Made by a program: the position numbers and the translations under genes. A stretch of 64,000 nt of DNA from Rhodomicrobium lacus. GTDB lineage: Bacteria; Pseudomonadota; Alphaproteobacteria; Rhizobiales; Rhodomicrobiaceae. This document shows positions 26,868-38,104 of this stretch, piece by piece. The DNA is taken from NCBI RefSeq assembly GCF_003992725.1, contig NZ_RZNF01000012.1, positions 1,488,501 through 1,552,500 on the forward strand. The letters run 5' to 3'. The notes below the pieces were generated by a model, which saw only the letters and a program-made list of their open reading frames with translations, did no database searches and was not told the origin of the DNA. Each line of letters begins with the position of its first letter. Position 1 is the first letter of the stretch.

Positions 26868-27074
26868 CTTGAGTCAGCGACCTCGACCCGCTTGCCCGGC
26901 GACAAGAGCTGTCCACCGGGAAAATTCTGATAGCCGTTTGAGCCACGACGCACAAGCCAAGAAAATCCGGCTTGATTCGGGCAGCATCACAAGAAGTTCT
27001 ACGATGGCAGGCTTTCCCGCGCCTTGTCGCATCGATGCATCACTGGCGAAGCGAGGGGCGCGGAAAGCGCCCGC

Positions 27075-29135
27075 TCAGGCGGCGGCATCCTCGGTCAGTC
27101 CACGCTTATCGAGGAGCGGTCCGACTTCGGGATCGCGCCCGCGAAAGGCGCGATACGCCTCATCCGGCTTCAGCGTGCCGCCGCTCGAATAGACAAAGCG
27201 GTGGAGACGCTCGGCCACCTCCGGATCGAATGCGCTTCCCGCTTCCTCGAAAGCGTCGAACGCGTCTGCCTCCATGACCTCTGCCCAGAGATAGGTATAA
27301 TAACCCGCCGCGTAGCCGCCGCCCGCGAAGATATGCTGGAAGTGGGGCGGGCGATGGCGCAGCGCGATGGCGTCCGGCATGCCGAGCTTCGCGCGTAGCT
27401 CGGCCTCGAACGCGGCCGGGTCGGTGACGCCCGCGCCATCGGCTTCGTGGATCGCGAGATCGTAGAGCGCCGATGCCGTGTATTCCGCCGTTGCGAAGCC
27501 CTGATTGAACTTTCGCGCCGCGTGCAGCTTGTCGACGATGGCCTGCGGAAGCGGCTCGCCGGTTTCGACATGCCGCGCGAAGCGGTTGAGGATTTCGGGC
27601 TGAAGCGCCCAGTTCTCGTAAAGCTGCGACGGCAGTTCCACGAAGTCGCGGTCGACGCTCGTACCGGAAAGGCCCGGATAGGTGACGTTTGACAACATGC
27701 CGTGCAGCCCGTGACCGAATTCGTGGAACAGTGTGCGCACGTCGTCGAGGCTCAGGAGCGATGGCTTGCCCTCGCCGCCCTTGGTGAAGTTCAGAACGTT
27801 GACGATGATGGGCAGCACCTCGCCGTCGATGCGCGACTGCTCGCGGAAGTCGCTCATCCAGGCGCCGCTGCGCTTCGACGTCCGCGCGAAATAATCGCCG
27901 ACGAACAGCGCGACCGGCTTTCCGTCGCGGTTCTTCACGGTCCACGCGCGGACGTCGGGATGATAAAGCGGCACGTCTCGCCGCTCTTCGAAGGTGAGGC
28001 CGAACAGGCGGTGTGCTGTCTCGAACGCCGCCGCGATCATCGCATCCAGTTCGAAATAGGGCTTCAGCGCCGCGCCGTCGATGTCGAACTCGGCCTTGCG
28101 GCGCTTCTCGGCGTAGTGGTGCCAGTCCCACGCGGCGAGCGGCTCGTTATGCCCCTCCGCCTGTGCAAGCGTTGCGAGCGCGTCGGCTTCCGCATCGGCG
28201 CGGCGTTTCGCACCGGCCCAAACCTTTTCGAGCAGGTCGCGCGCGTTGGCGGGCGTTTTCGCCATGGCATCGTCGATCTGATAGGCGGCATAGGTCGAAA
28301 AGCCGAGCAACTTCGCGAGTTCGGCACGGAGCGCAAGGATTTCGCTGATCAGCGGCGTGTTGTCGGGCGAGTCGTCGCCTCCCTCGCCGCGCGCGATGTA
28401 GGCGCGATAGGCTTTTTCGCGCAGGTCGCGGCGCGTGGAAAATTCGAGGAACGGCTCGATGCTCGCCCGCGACAGCGTGATGACGTGCTTGCCGGAAAGG
28501 CCGCGTTCCTCCGCCGCCTTCGCCGCGCCCTCGCGCACGAAATCGGGCAGGCCCGCGAGGTCCGCCTCGCCGTCGAGCACGAGCTGGAACGCCTTCTCTG
28601 CGGCGAGCACGTTCTGCGAAAACGCCGTGTGGAGTTCCGAAAGCCGGGCGTTGATGTCCGTAAGGCGTGCCTTGCCCGCCGCGTCGAGCTTGGCGCCCGC
28701 GCGGATGAACCGCTTGTGATAGCGTTCCAGCAGGCGCCGTTGCTCGTCGTCGAGGCCGAGCGTGTCGGCTTTTTCCGCCAGCGCGTCGATGCGCTCGAAC
28801 AGCTTCGGGTCCGTGTAGATCGCCATGGAGTGCTTGGCGAGCTTCGGGCCGATGTCGCGCTCGATCGCCTGCCGCGTGTCGTTCGTGTCCGCCGATGAAA
28901 GGTTGAAGAAGACGTTCGCGACCTTCGTCAGCGCGCGCCCGGCGCGTTCCAGCGCCTCCACGGTGTTCGCGAAGGTTGGCTCGTTCCCGTCATTCGCGAT
29001 GGTCTCGATCTCCGCGCGATGGGTTTTCATCGCGTTTTCGAAGGCGGGGATGAAATCCTCGTCGCGGATCGCCTGAAAGGGGGGGAGGCCGAAAGGTGTG
29101 TCCCAGTCCTGAAGGAGAATGTTCGATGAAGTCAC
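27075..29135 (-). CDS. M3 family zinc metallopeptidase (oligopeptidase A / Dcp type)
   Basis: Cytosolic oligopeptidase that degrades short peptides, including signal-peptide fragments. The 686-residue sequence has a long helical N-terminal part and the zinc motif HEFGH at 471-475 within TLFHEFGHGLHGMLSNV, followed by the substrate-closing region GGGYAAGYYTYLWAEV. Length and the LPPF start fit the PrlC/Dcp group. It cannot be assigned to prlC or dcp with certainty. Confidence 0.94.
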   Translation of the reverse strand: MTSSNILLQDWDTPFGLPPFQAIRDEDFIPAFENAMKTHRAEIETIANDGNEPTFANTVEALERAGRALTKVANVFFNLSSADTNDTRQAIERDIGPKLAKHSMAIYTDPKLFERIDALAEKADTLGLDDEQRRLLERYHKRFIRAGAKLDAAGKARLTDINARLSELHTAFSQNVLAAEKAFQLVLDGEADLAGLPDFVREGAAKAAEERGLSGKHVITLSRASIEPFLEFSTRRDLREKAYRAYIARGEGGDDSPDNTPLISEILALRAELAKLLGFSTYAAYQIDDAMAKTPANARDLLEKVWAGAKRRADAEADALATLAQAEGHNEPLAAWDWHHYAEKRRKAEFDIDGAALKPYFELDAMIAAAFETAHRLFGLTFEERRDVPLYHPDVRAWTVKNRDGKPVALFVGDYFARTSKRSGAWMSDFREQSRIDGEVLPIIVNVLNFTKGGEGKPSLLSLDDVRTLFHEFGHGLHGMLSNVTYPGLSGTSVDRDFVELPSQLYENWALQPEILNRFARHVETGEPLPQAIVDKLHAARKFNQGFATAEYTASALYDLAIHEADGAGVTDPAAFEAELRAKLGMPDAIALRHRPPHFQHIFAGGGYAAGYYTYLWAEVMEADAFDAFEEAGSAFDPEVAERLHRFVYSSGGTLKPDEAYRAFRGRDPEVGPLLDKRGLTEDAAA

Positions 29136-29288
29136 GCGGAATCCTTTCGGCTCAAAAATGCACCTGCGCCTGTCACGATCCGGATTTGGTCTTTGAATCT
29201 GCGTCGGACAAGTCGTCAGGACTACCTGCGAACCGTCGCCGACGAAAGGACGCGGCCGCCTGAATTTGGCTGGCGGCCGCTCGCAAGT

Positions 29289-30851
29289 CTATTCCATATC
29301 GAAAGGTTCGTATTTGCCGCTTTCGCCAAGGACCGTGCCCCAGACCTTGTGCGACCCCTGATGGTCGCTCCGGCTGAAGGAAATCGGCGTTCCGAGCCCC
29401 AGATCGAAGTCGCGCATGTTTTCAAACGCCTCGACAAGTTTTTCGGCATCGAGCTGAGGCCCCGCCCGCCGAAGCGCCTCGATCATGATCTGCGCTGCCA
29501 CATAATATTCGAGCGAAACGTAATCCGGCGTTTCACCCCTGAAATATTTTGAAAGCGCCGCCTTGTATTCGAGAATGAGCGATGAATAGCCCTCCACGGC
29601 CGGCACAACCTCGGTGACGATGACGCCGGCGGCGTATTTCGGCCCAAGGAGCATCAGTTCATCGCGCAAGGCGATGGGGCCGACGGCCGAAATATTGGTG
29701 TAGATCAGCCCCGGCACGGCCTCGCGGCTTTTCTCGATGAACTTCGCCGCCGCTCGGTAGGTCGCCACCATCACGACCGCCTTGATTGGCGTTTTGGAGG
29801 TTTTCAGCAGATTGATCGCCGGCTCCACATCGAGCGAGTTGCGGGGGTAGGTCATCTTGAGGATCGCTCCCCCGTCGCCGCCGCGAAGAGCGCGCATCGC
29901 CTTCGTTACGCCGGCATAACCAGCCTCGCCGAAGCCGTCCTGCTGCATGAAAACGGCGATCTGGTCGGGCTTCAAACGTTTGACCTTCACGAGATAGCGG
30001 ACGACGGTTTCCGTTTCTTCCGCGTAGCTGGCGCGGTAGTTGAAAACGTAGCGGTCCGGGGGATCGCGGCGCAGGACGCTTGCGCCCGAGTAGCCCGCAT
30101 AGAACAACGCCCGGCGCTCAAGCGCGTAAGGCGCTGCCACGGCGGCCGTTGCCGTTCCGAAATTGCCGATGAAACCGAAAACCTGCTCGGTCTCGTAAAG
30201 CTGCTTCATGGTTTCCGCGGTGCGGGCGGGTTCATAGCCGTCATCGGCGGCGATGAGGCGCAACATGCGGCCATGAACGCCACCCTCGTCGTTGACCTTC
30301 TTGAAGGCCGTCTCTATGCCGACCCGGATCTGATAGCCGTAATCCTTGTTCGGGCCGGAAAAAGGAAGCGATGCACCGAACCGGATTTCGTTGTCCGATA
30401 CGCCCCGAACCAGGCTGACCGTCTGAGCGGCGAAGACGCCGACGGACGGCGGAAATGATACTGCGGCCTGCGGCGCGGCATTTGACTGGGGCGCAGACAC
30501 GCTTTCAAGATTGGCGAGGTCGCGATTGGCAGCCGCGCAATCCGTTTTCTTGTCGGCCAGATCCTTCGTGCCTTCGGCCAGGCTCGCCTTGAAAGAAGCG
30601 AGGATCGTTGCGCTTTCGGTTTCGCTCGCGGCGGACGTCTTGACGACATCGACGAACTTGTCGGCAACCGACTTCACGCGCGACTGCGCGATGTTCGGGC
30701 AACTCGCGGCCGTCCCGAGAACGTAACCCACGCGCGTTGCCAGACTGCGGAGCACGCCGCCCTTGTCGTCGCGCGGCGCTGACCACGCCGGATCAAGCGC
30801 AGACGCAACGACCAGCGCGCCCAACAAACCCATTGATATTCGCATTTTCAT
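29289..30851 (-). CDS. ABC-type periplasmic binding protein with an extra N-terminal domain
   Basis: A 520-residue exported protein. After the signal peptide (cleaved near residue 24) comes a helical domain (about 30-110) with two Cys (ASCPNIAQ, KTDCAAAN), then a linker rich in Ala/Pro/Gln and a type I binding domain of the branched-chain amino acid class starting near 150 (IRFGASLPFSGPNKDYG). No permease or ATPase is adjacent. The TPR gene lies 33 bases upstream on the same strand and probably shares its transcript. It may be a sensor or orphan binding protein; the ligand is unknown. Confidence 0.85.
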   Translation of the reverse strand: MKMRISMGLLGALVVASALDPAWSAPRDDKGGVLRSLATRVGYVLGTAASCPNIAQSRVKSVADKFVDVVKTSAASETESATILASFKASLAEGTKDLADKKTDCAAANRDLANLESVSAPQSNAAPQAAVSFPPSVGVFAAQTVSLVRGVSDNEIRFGASLPFSGPNKDYGYQIRVGIETAFKKVNDEGGVHGRMLRLIAADDGYEPARTAETMKQLYETEQVFGFIGNFGTATAAVAAPYALERRALFYAGYSGASVLRRDPPDRYVFNYRASYAEETETVVRYLVKVKRLKPDQIAVFMQQDGFGEAGYAGVTKAMRALRGGDGGAILKMTYPRNSLDVEPAINLLKTSKTPIKAVVMVATYRAAAKFIEKSREAVPGLIYTNISAVGPIALRDELMLLGPKYAAGVIVTEVVPAVEGYSSLILEYKAALSKYFRGETPDYVSLEYYVAAQIMIEALRRAGPQLDAEKLVEAFENMRDFDLGLGTPISFSRSDHQGSHKVWGTVLGESGKYEPFDME

Positions 30852-30884
30852 TCAAGCCTCCCCCCGAGTGCCCTGTCTTCCTTT

Positions 30885-31904
30885 TCAGCGTTTCTGTTCT
30901 CCGGCGGCGATATCGCCCAGGCGCTTCAGACCGTCTCTGCTTCCCGTCAGGCCCGGGTTGAGCCGCAGGGCGTTGCGATAATCTGCAGCGGCTTCGTCGC
31001 GACGACCGACAAGTTCGAGAATGTGACCGCGCGTATCGAACAGATCCGGATCGAATGGCCGCATTGTCAGCGCCTTGTTTGCATCGTCCAGAGCGCGCGC
31101 GGCATCGCCCATGCTGTAATAGGCCCAGGCGCGATTGTTGTAGGCGTCGGCGTCTTTCGGCCTCAACTGGATGAAGCGCGAGTAGTCGGTGACGGCGCTA
31201 TCGAACAGCGCCATGTCGCGAAGGACGTTCGCCCGTTCGAAATAGGCATCCGCGCTCTCTGGATTGATCCTGATCGCCGTCGAGAACTCTGCGATCGCGC
31301 GCAGGCGATCCCCGCCTTCGCGATAGATTGCGCCGCGCGCCAGATGGACCCACGTCGCCCGCGGATTGAAAGCGATCGCGGCATCGTAATCACTCAAGGC
31401 CCGAGCGATGTTTCCCTGCGCCCGGAAGACTTCGCCGCGCGCGAAATAGGCGCCGTCGAGCTTCCTGTCGATTTCGATCGCTTTCGTGAGATCGTCTGCT
31501 GCCCGGTCGAGAAGACCCTGCCGAGTGAGGGCGAGGCCGCGCTTGTAAAGGACCTCGGCATCGCGGGGGTCGAATTCCAGCGCCTTCGTATAATCTGCTA
31601 TCGCGCGGGTGAAATCGCCTGTCGCGCGATAGGCATCGCCACGCGCGGAAAAAGCCGTCGGGGTGGGTGCCTTTGTCTCGATCAAGGCAGTGCAGGCGGA
31701 GATCGCGAGCCTGGAATCCTCGTCCTGCAAACAGTCGAAAGCCGTACCAGCAATCGATGCGGAAAGCGGCATCGCCACCGCCAACCCGATCAACCAGACA
31801 TGTACGCGTGATTTTCCAGACAAATCACAGGCTCCGGGGCGCGAAAAAAGCCAACAACTGGCCCAAGCGATCCGGTAAAGAACATTTTTAAATGAATTGC
31901 GCAC
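30885..31904 (-). CDS. Exported TPR-repeat protein
   Basis: A 339-residue protein with an N-terminal hydrophobic segment (about 36-52, WLIGLAVAMPLSASIAG) acting as a signal or anchor, then roughly seven tetratricopeptide repeats from residue 80 on, for example AIADYTKALEFDPRDAEVLYKRG and ARALSDYDAAIAFNPRA. Such repeats mediate protein contacts. It likely forms an operon with the binding protein downstream. A perfect 7-base inverted repeat lies at its 5' edge (31907-31926). Confidence 0.82.
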   Translation of the reverse strand: MRNSFKNVLYRIAWASCWLFSRPGACDLSGKSRVHVWLIGLAVAMPLSASIAGTAFDCLQDEDSRLAISACTALIETKAPTPTAFSARGDAYRATGDFTRAIADYTKALEFDPRDAEVLYKRGLALTRQGLLDRAADDLTKAIEIDRKLDGAYFARGEVFRAQGNIARALSDYDAAIAFNPRATWVHLARGAIYREGGDRLRAIAEFSTAIRINPESADAYFERANVLRDMALFDSAVTDYSRFIQLRPKDADAYNNRAWAYYSMGDAARALDDANKALTMRPFDPDLFDTRGHILELVGRRDEAAADYRNALRLNPGLTGSRDGLKRLGDIAAGEQKR

Positions 31905-31906
31905 TC

Positions 31907-31926
31907 TCGACTTCAGTCTAAGTCGA
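31907..31926. promoter_or_regulatory. Inverted repeat at the 5' edge of the TPR gene
   Basis: TCGACTT (31907-31913) and AAGTCGA (31920-31926) form a perfect 7-base inverted repeat with a six-base centre. It adjoins the predicted start codon, so it is either an operator or a leader stem. Confidence 0.4.
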
Positions 31927-32027
31927 TCTGCGAGTTGGTAAAATTTGAAGCTGGTGCTGTGCCGGGATGGAAAACCGGCAAGGATTTACCGCCCGGGCGC
32001 TTCTTCAGCAGCCCGGGCGGTCAATTG

Positions 32028-33233
<1,206 letters not shown>

Positions 33234-33298
33234 CTAGTGGCGCGCGGAAAAAACGGCCATGCTCGCGGTCGCAGGTGTCGCGGCCTCTCGAACAGACT

Positions 33299-34555
33299 CT
33301 ATTTTGCGGGGTAGAGCCCCGGAAACCATCGGTGCGCCAGAGTTGCGGGTAGCGCTAGCCGAAGCGGTGCCCTTGGAGAACTCGAAGTCAGTACGCCGAA
33401 TGAATTCAACTGGCTGGCCAGACGCGAAGCCGTTCTATCCGATCCATGTATCAAGCTGGCAATGTCTCCCCTAGGTAGCTCTCCCCTGAACAGAACAGCT
33501 TCCATAACAAGAGTTGCCGATTTACTGAAAGAGCCAAGTCGGGCCTCTTCGTCTGCCCATGTTAAAACCCTTGCTCGCAATCGATCTGGTTGCATGAGAT
33601 CGCTCATGTAATCAATCTGGTCAATGCAGGTTGCAAGAAAAAATTTCGTAAAATTGATAAGAGCTTCTTCGCTCAAGGTACCTCGGCCATCGAGGTCATT
33701 GCGTCGAGGGAGGTCGCATTCAGACAGTAAAGCCTTGTATTTATCGACGTTCCGCGCCAGACCGCGCGCTATAGACCACACGCCGCCAGTGTCCAAGGCA
33801 TTTCGCATCATCGCATGAGAAACGAGCCTTACCACCCTGCCATTTCCATCTAGGAATGGATGAATCCATGTCAGCCGGTGATGGGCTGCTGCACAAGCAA
33901 TAATCGTTTCTGCACGACCGAGGTTGGCGTAGGCTTCCTCATATCGGCGCATGAAGCGTGGGACTGCCCCTGGGCTAATCGCCACCAAATTTCCAACTTG
34001 AACATGATGCTCCCGGTATTCTCCCGGAATAACGGGCAGTTTTTGATTTGTTTTCGGGATCTCTACCCAACGAAGCTCTTCCGGCAGGCATTCAACAAAG
34101 CGCCTATGAATCTCAAGAATACTTGATTCTGACGTGGGCGAGGAAGGCAAATTACCTTCGTCGATAAATCTCTGCACGGCGATATGTGCTTTAGCTTCAA
34201 GCTGAAGATTACGCTTTTCAGGGTCTGCATCGTAGACCTCGTTCAACGCGCGCTCTATTGCTATAGGGTGCGTGTGGTGTCCTTCAATGAGATTACTATA
34301 GTAGCAATTCATATTTCTAACTAATTCGCATAAAGCGACTTGTATGCCCTTGGGCAGGCTGGCTTTGAATTCGGCAGCCTTATAGGTTAAATCTACCGCT
34401 AATTCGCTGATCTCGCTACGCCATCGAGAGTCTTCTCCAATGCGCATCGGATCCATAAGCGCTATACGCTCTCCGCAGTCTTCGATAAGAAGATTTTCCT
34501 CGGAGAACGATTTCTTCCTTGCTGATGGCGCTTTTGCCCTTGGCGGCTTTGCCAT
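33299..34555 (-). CDS. Fic domain protein (AMPylase type) with N-terminal autoinhibitory helix
   Basis: Fic proteins usually transfer AMP from ATP to a hydroxyl side chain of a target protein. The 418-residue sequence carries the catalytic motif HPFLDGNGR at 232-240 (His232) and the class II inhibitory motif SNLIEG at 87-92, with Glu91 expected to block productive ATP binding. A C-terminal region of about 120 residues looks winged-helix-like (SFSKSATLVMEAVLF). Codon use is AT-richer than the neighbours, suggesting transfer. No antitoxin or secretion gene is beside it. Target unknown. Confidence 0.92.
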   Translation of the reverse strand: MAKPPRAKAPSARKKSFSEENLLIEDCGERIALMDPMRIGEDSRWRSEISELAVDLTYKAAEFKASLPKGIQVALCELVRNMNCYYSNLIEGHHTHPIAIERALNEVYDADPEKRNLQLEAKAHIAVQRFIDEGNLPSSPTSESSILEIHRRFVECLPEELRWVEIPKTNQKLPVIPGEYREHHVQVGNLVAISPGAVPRFMRRYEEAYANLGRAETIIACAAAHHRLTWIHPFLDGNGRVVRLVSHAMMRNALDTGGVWSIARGLARNVDKYKALLSECDLPRRNDLDGRGTLSEEALINFTKFFLATCIDQIDYMSDLMQPDRLRARVLTWADEEARLGSFSKSATLVMEAVLFRGELPRGDIASLIHGSDRTASRLASQLNSFGVLTSSSPRAPLRLALPATLAHRWFPGLYPAK

Positions 34556-34888
34556 GTGAATCTCCGATGGTCGTTGGCTTGGCGGGTTTTCTGGCGTGTT
34601 CCACGGCGCTTTCCGCTTGTATCATTTTTCTGGAAATATCCTTATAGTCAATGGGCTTGTTGCGTCTTATACCGACGAAGTCGGATCGATGTGGCGACCG
34701 CTTTGGCGGGTTTTCTGGCGACTTCCGGCGTAGAAATTGAGCTTGGCGTTTGGCTGCAAAAGGGCTTAGCGCATTTACTTTCCGACAACATTCGCTTGCC
34801 AAGCGATGGCGGGCGCGCGATTTGATCATGCGCATAAAGCGTACATTGCGTACGCCTGTTCGCGTATGCGATCCGATAGAAGACGGCC
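34556..34888. other. Intergenic region upstream of the Fic gene
   Basis: About 330 bases, AT-richer than average, without a supported gene. It contains an 18-base direct repeat (34579 and 34703). The open frame at 34416-34835 overlaps the Fic start in another frame and was not accepted. Confidence 0.5.
34579..34720. repeat. 18-base direct repeat pair
   Basis: TTGGCGGGTTTTCTGGCG occurs at 34579-34596 and again at 34703-34720, 124 bases apart. The copies are identical. They flank the region just upstream of the Fic gene and may be a trace of duplication or insertion. Confidence 0.6.
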
Positions 34889-35851
34889 ATGACCAGACCC
34901 AAACTCCTCATGACGCGCGTGCTGAGCCCCGCCACGATCTCGCGGGCGCGGCGCGACTACGACCTCGACCTGAACGAGGCCGACGTGCCGTTCACGCCGG
35001 ATGAACTGGTCGCGCGCGCGGCTGGCAAGGACGCGCTGCTTATCACGCTCGCAGACAAGTTCGGCTCGGACGTCATCGCGAGGCTCGACCCGTCGGTGAA
35101 GGTCATCGCCACCTATTCGGTGGGCCATGAGCATATCGATCTTCAGGCGGCGAAGGCGCGCGGCATCCGCGTCGCCTATACGCCGGACGCGGTGACGGTG
35201 GCGACGGCGGAAATAGGCTTTCTTCTGATCCTCGGCGCGGCCCGTCGCGCGAGCGAAGGCGAGCGGCTGCTTCGCGCGAAGGCGTGGCGCGGCTGGCAGC
35301 CCATGCAGCTCATCGGGCGGCGGCTCGACGGCAAGCGGCTCGGCATCTACGGCATGGGCAAGATCGGGCAGGCCATCGCCAAGCGGGCGCGCGGCTTCGA
35401 TATGGACATCCACTATTTCAACCGGCGCAGGCTCGACGCGGCGGACGAGCAGGGCGCGACCTGGCACGCGACGCTCGACAGTCTCCTCGCCGTCGCCGAC
35501 ATCCTCTGCATCGCCGCTCCGTCCACATCCGAGACGCGCGGCTCGATCAACGCCGCCGCGCTCGCGAAACTCAAGCCGGGCGCCATCGTCACCAACATCG
35601 CGCGCGGCGATCTCGTGGTGGATGACGACCTCATCGCGGCGGTGAAATCCGGCCACATCGCGCATATCGGCCTCGACGTCTACGCGAACGAGCCGGACAT
35701 CCATCCCGGCTATTACGACCTCGAAAACGCATTTCTTCTGCCGCACATGGGCACTTCCGTCATCGAGGCACGCGACGAGATGGGCCGCGATGCCTTGGAC
35801 AATATAGACGCCATTCTTGCGGGGCGCGAACCGCCCACCGCGCTCGTCTGA
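34889..35851 (+). CDS. D-2-hydroxyacid dehydrogenase (glyoxylate/hydroxypyruvate reductase type)
   Basis: NAD(P)-dependent reductase of 2-oxoacids such as glyoxylate or hydroxypyruvate. The 320-residue protein has the Rossmann motif [15 protein letters not shown] near residue 152, the catalytic Arg in [11 protein letters not shown], the Glu in [11 protein letters not shown] and the His in LPHMGTS. Length and the START motif [10 protein letters not shown] fit glyoxylate/D-glycerate dehydrogenases. It ends 19 bases before glyS and may be co-transcribed with it. Confidence 0.92.
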   Translation: MTRPKLLMTRVLSPATISRARRDYDLDLNEADVPFTPDELVARAAGKDALLITLADKFGSDVIARLDPSVKVIATYSVGHEHIDLQAAKARGIRVAYTPDAVTVATAEIGFLLILGAARRASEGERLLRAKAWRGWQPMQLIGRRLDGKRLGIYGMGKIGQAIAKRARGFDMDIHYFNRRRLDAADEQGATWHATLDSLLAVADILCIAAPSTSETRGSINAAALAKLKPGAIVTNIARGDLVVDDDLIAAVKSGHIAHIGLDVYANEPDIHPGYYDLENAFLLPHMGTSVIEARDEMGRDALDNIDAILAGREPPTALV

Positions 35852-35870
35852 TCAACGAAAGCCATTCGCC

Positions 35871-38099
35871 ATGCCGAACCTTCTGCTCGAACTGTTCTCC
35901 GAGGAAATCCCGGCCCGCCTTCAGGGGCGCGCGGCTGACGATCTCGCAAAGCTCATGACCGAGGCACTCACGAAGGGCGGCTTGACCGTCGGCGCGGCAC
36001 GCACCTTGTCGGGCCCGCGCCGCATCGTGTTCATCGCGGACGACGTGCCCGCGCATTCGGCGGCGACGGTGGAAGAGCGCAAGGGGCCGCGGACGAGCGC
36101 GCCCGCCAAGGCGCTGGAAGGTTTCGTGAAAGCGGCGGGACTCACAAGCATCGACGAAGCGCAGGTCGTGAAAGACCCGAAGGGCGACTATTACCTCGCG
36201 AAGAGCGAGAAGCCGGGCCGCGCCGCCTCGGACATCATCGCCGAGGCCGTGCCGGAGATCATCCGCAAGTTTCCCTGGCCGAAATCGATGCGCTGGGGCA
36301 CCGGGCGGCTGCGCTGGATCAGGCCGCTGCACTCGATCCTCTGCCTTTTCGACGACAAGCCGGTCGCGTTCGAGGTGGACGGCATCAGGAGCGGCGATAT
36401 CACATTCGGGCATCGTTTCCTGAGTGGCGAAAATATCACTCAACCTAAGGTTGTGAAGATTGATTACATTTCAGACTATGCAGAAACATTGATGCACGCT
36501 AAGGTTGTGGTCGCAGGAGAACACCGGGCGAAGGTGATCCTTGAGGGCGCGCACACCGCCGCCTCGGATGCCGGGCTCGCTCTTGTTGAAGACCACGGGC
36601 TGCTTGCTGAGAATGCGGGGCTCGTCGAGTGGCCCGTGGTCCTTTCCGGCCAGTTCGAGGAAAGCTTCCTCGATGTGCCCGAAGAAATCCTCATGACCTC
36701 CATGAAGGCGCATCAGAAGTGCTTTTCGCTGCGCTCGGCGAAGACCGGGAAGCTCGCGAACCGCTTCATTCTCGTTTCCAATCTCGAAGCTGAAGACGGC
36801 GGCAAGGCCATCGTTGCGGGCAACGAGCGCGTGATACGCGCGCGCCTCTCGGATGCGAAATTCTTCTGGGAGAACGACCGCAAGCGCCCGCTCGAAGGGC
36901 TGACGGCGCTGCTCGGTCAGGTGACGTTCCATGAGAAGCTCGGCACGCAACTTGAGCGGGTAGAGCGCATCAAGACGCTGGCGCGCGAGCTTGCGCCCAT
37001 CGTCGGCGCGGACCCGGACGATGCCGAGCGCGCGGCGCATCTCGCGAAGGCCGATCTCATGTCGGAGACGGTGGGGGAGTTCCCCGAACTTCAGGGCATC
37101 ATCGGCCGTTATATCGCGCTCGCGCAGGGCGAAAAGCCTGCGGTCGCCGACGCGATTGCGGAGCATTACAAGCCGCAGGGGCCGTCCGACGCCGTGCCGA
37201 CCGCGCCGGTTTCCGTCGCGGTCGCGCTCGCCGACAAGCTCGACATGCTCGTGGGCTTCTGGGCCATCGACGAGAAGCCGACCGGCTCGAAAGACCCGTT
37301 CGCGCTTCGCCGCGCCGCGCTGGGCGTGATCCGCATCGTGCTGGAGAATTGTCCTCGGCTCCCGCTTTGGGTAGGATTTGTCGTTTTGGGGCGGCGCGCT
37401 ATGAGTGCTCTTTTACGAAATGCCGCGCAGACGAAGGTAACAGTTCCTGTAGCAAAACTAGGGTCTGACGAGACGTTGAAAGAGATTTTGCGGCTTTCAG
37501 AAAAGGCGGCGTTGTTACTTTCTTCTCCAGAACATCTTGAAGTCCCCCCTCAGCAGTGGGAACGTGAAAGAGCGAATAGTTTGCTCGCCTTCTTCGCGGA
37601 CCGCCTGAAAGTCTACCTCCGCGATCAGGGCGCGCGTCACGACCTCATCGACGCGGTGTTCGCGCTGCCGGGGCAGGACGATCTGCTCATGGTTGTCCGC
37701 CGCGTCGAGGCGCTGGGCCGCTTCCTCGAAACCGACGACGGCAAGAGCCTGCTGGCGCTGGTGCGCCGCGCGCTGAACATCCTGCGCATCGAGGAGAAGA
37801 AGGACGCGCGCGCGTTCGACGGCGAACCGGCGGCGAAGCTTCTGAAGGAGAAGGAAGAAAAGGCCCTCGCCTCGGCGGTGAAGGCCGTGGGCAAGGACGT
37901 CCGCGCCGCGCTCGCGACCGAGGATTTCGAGGCGGCGATGGCGGCTCTGGCCAAGCTCCGCGCGCCGGTCGACGCCTTCTTCGACAAGGTGACGGTGAAC
38001 GCCGACGCCGCCGACATCCGCGAGAACCGGCTGACGCTGCTGGCGCAGATCCGCGCGCTCACGCTCGACATCGCCGATTTCTCGAAGATCGAGGGATAA
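35871..38099 (+). CDS. glyS: Glycine--tRNA ligase beta subunit
   Basis: Tetrameric class II synthetase subunit that binds tRNA-Gly and works with GlyQ. The ATG at 35871 gives 742 residues beginning [15 protein letters not shown], the family start. Conserved blocks include [18 protein letters not shown] and [16 protein letters not shown]. About 75 residues between RLPL (near 497) and LLAFFADR (near 572) look like an extra in-frame segment; the DNA there (37360-37582) is visibly AT-richer. The partner glyQ, often adjacent, is not in the window. Function is secure, the insert is odd. Confidence 0.94.
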   Translation: MPNLLLELFSEEIPARLQGRAADDLAKLMTEALTKGGLTVGAARTLSGPRRIVFIADDVPAHSAATVEERKGPRTSAPAKALEGFVKAAGLTSIDEAQVVKDPKGDYYLAKSEKPGRAASDIIAEAVPEIIRKFPWPKSMRWGTGRLRWIRPLHSILCLFDDKPVAFEVDGIRSGDITFGHRFLSGENITQPKVVKIDYISDYAETLMHAKVVVAGEHRAKVILEGAHTAASDAGLALVEDHGLLAENAGLVEWPVVLSGQFEESFLDVPEEILMTSMKAHQKCFSLRSAKTGKLANRFILVSNLEAEDGGKAIVAGNERVIRARLSDAKFFWENDRKRPLEGLTALLGQVTFHEKLGTQLERVERIKTLARELAPIVGADPDDAERAAHLAKADLMSETVGEFPELQGIIGRYIALAQGEKPAVADAIAEHYKPQGPSDAVPTAPVSVAVALADKLDMLVGFWAIDEKPTGSKDPFALRRAALGVIRIVLENCPRLPLWVGFVVLGRRAMSALLRNAAQTKVTVPVAKLGSDETLKEILRLSEKAALLLSSPEHLEVPPQQWERERANSLLAFFADRLKVYLRDQGARHDLIDAVFALPGQDDLLMVVRRVEALGRFLETDDGKSLLALVRRALNILRIEEKKDARAFDGEPAAKLLKEKEEKALASAVKAVGKDVRAALATEDFEAAMAALAKLRAPVDAFFDKVTVNADAADIRENRLTLLAQIRALTLDIADFSKIEG

Positions 38100-38104
38100 A
38101 AGAA

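Noticed and set aside
34416-34835. A 139-codon minus-strand frame overlapping the start of the Fic gene
   Set aside because: Basic, low-complexity translation with no family pattern; it overlaps the Fic coding start in another frame. A Fic antitoxin was considered but nothing supports it.
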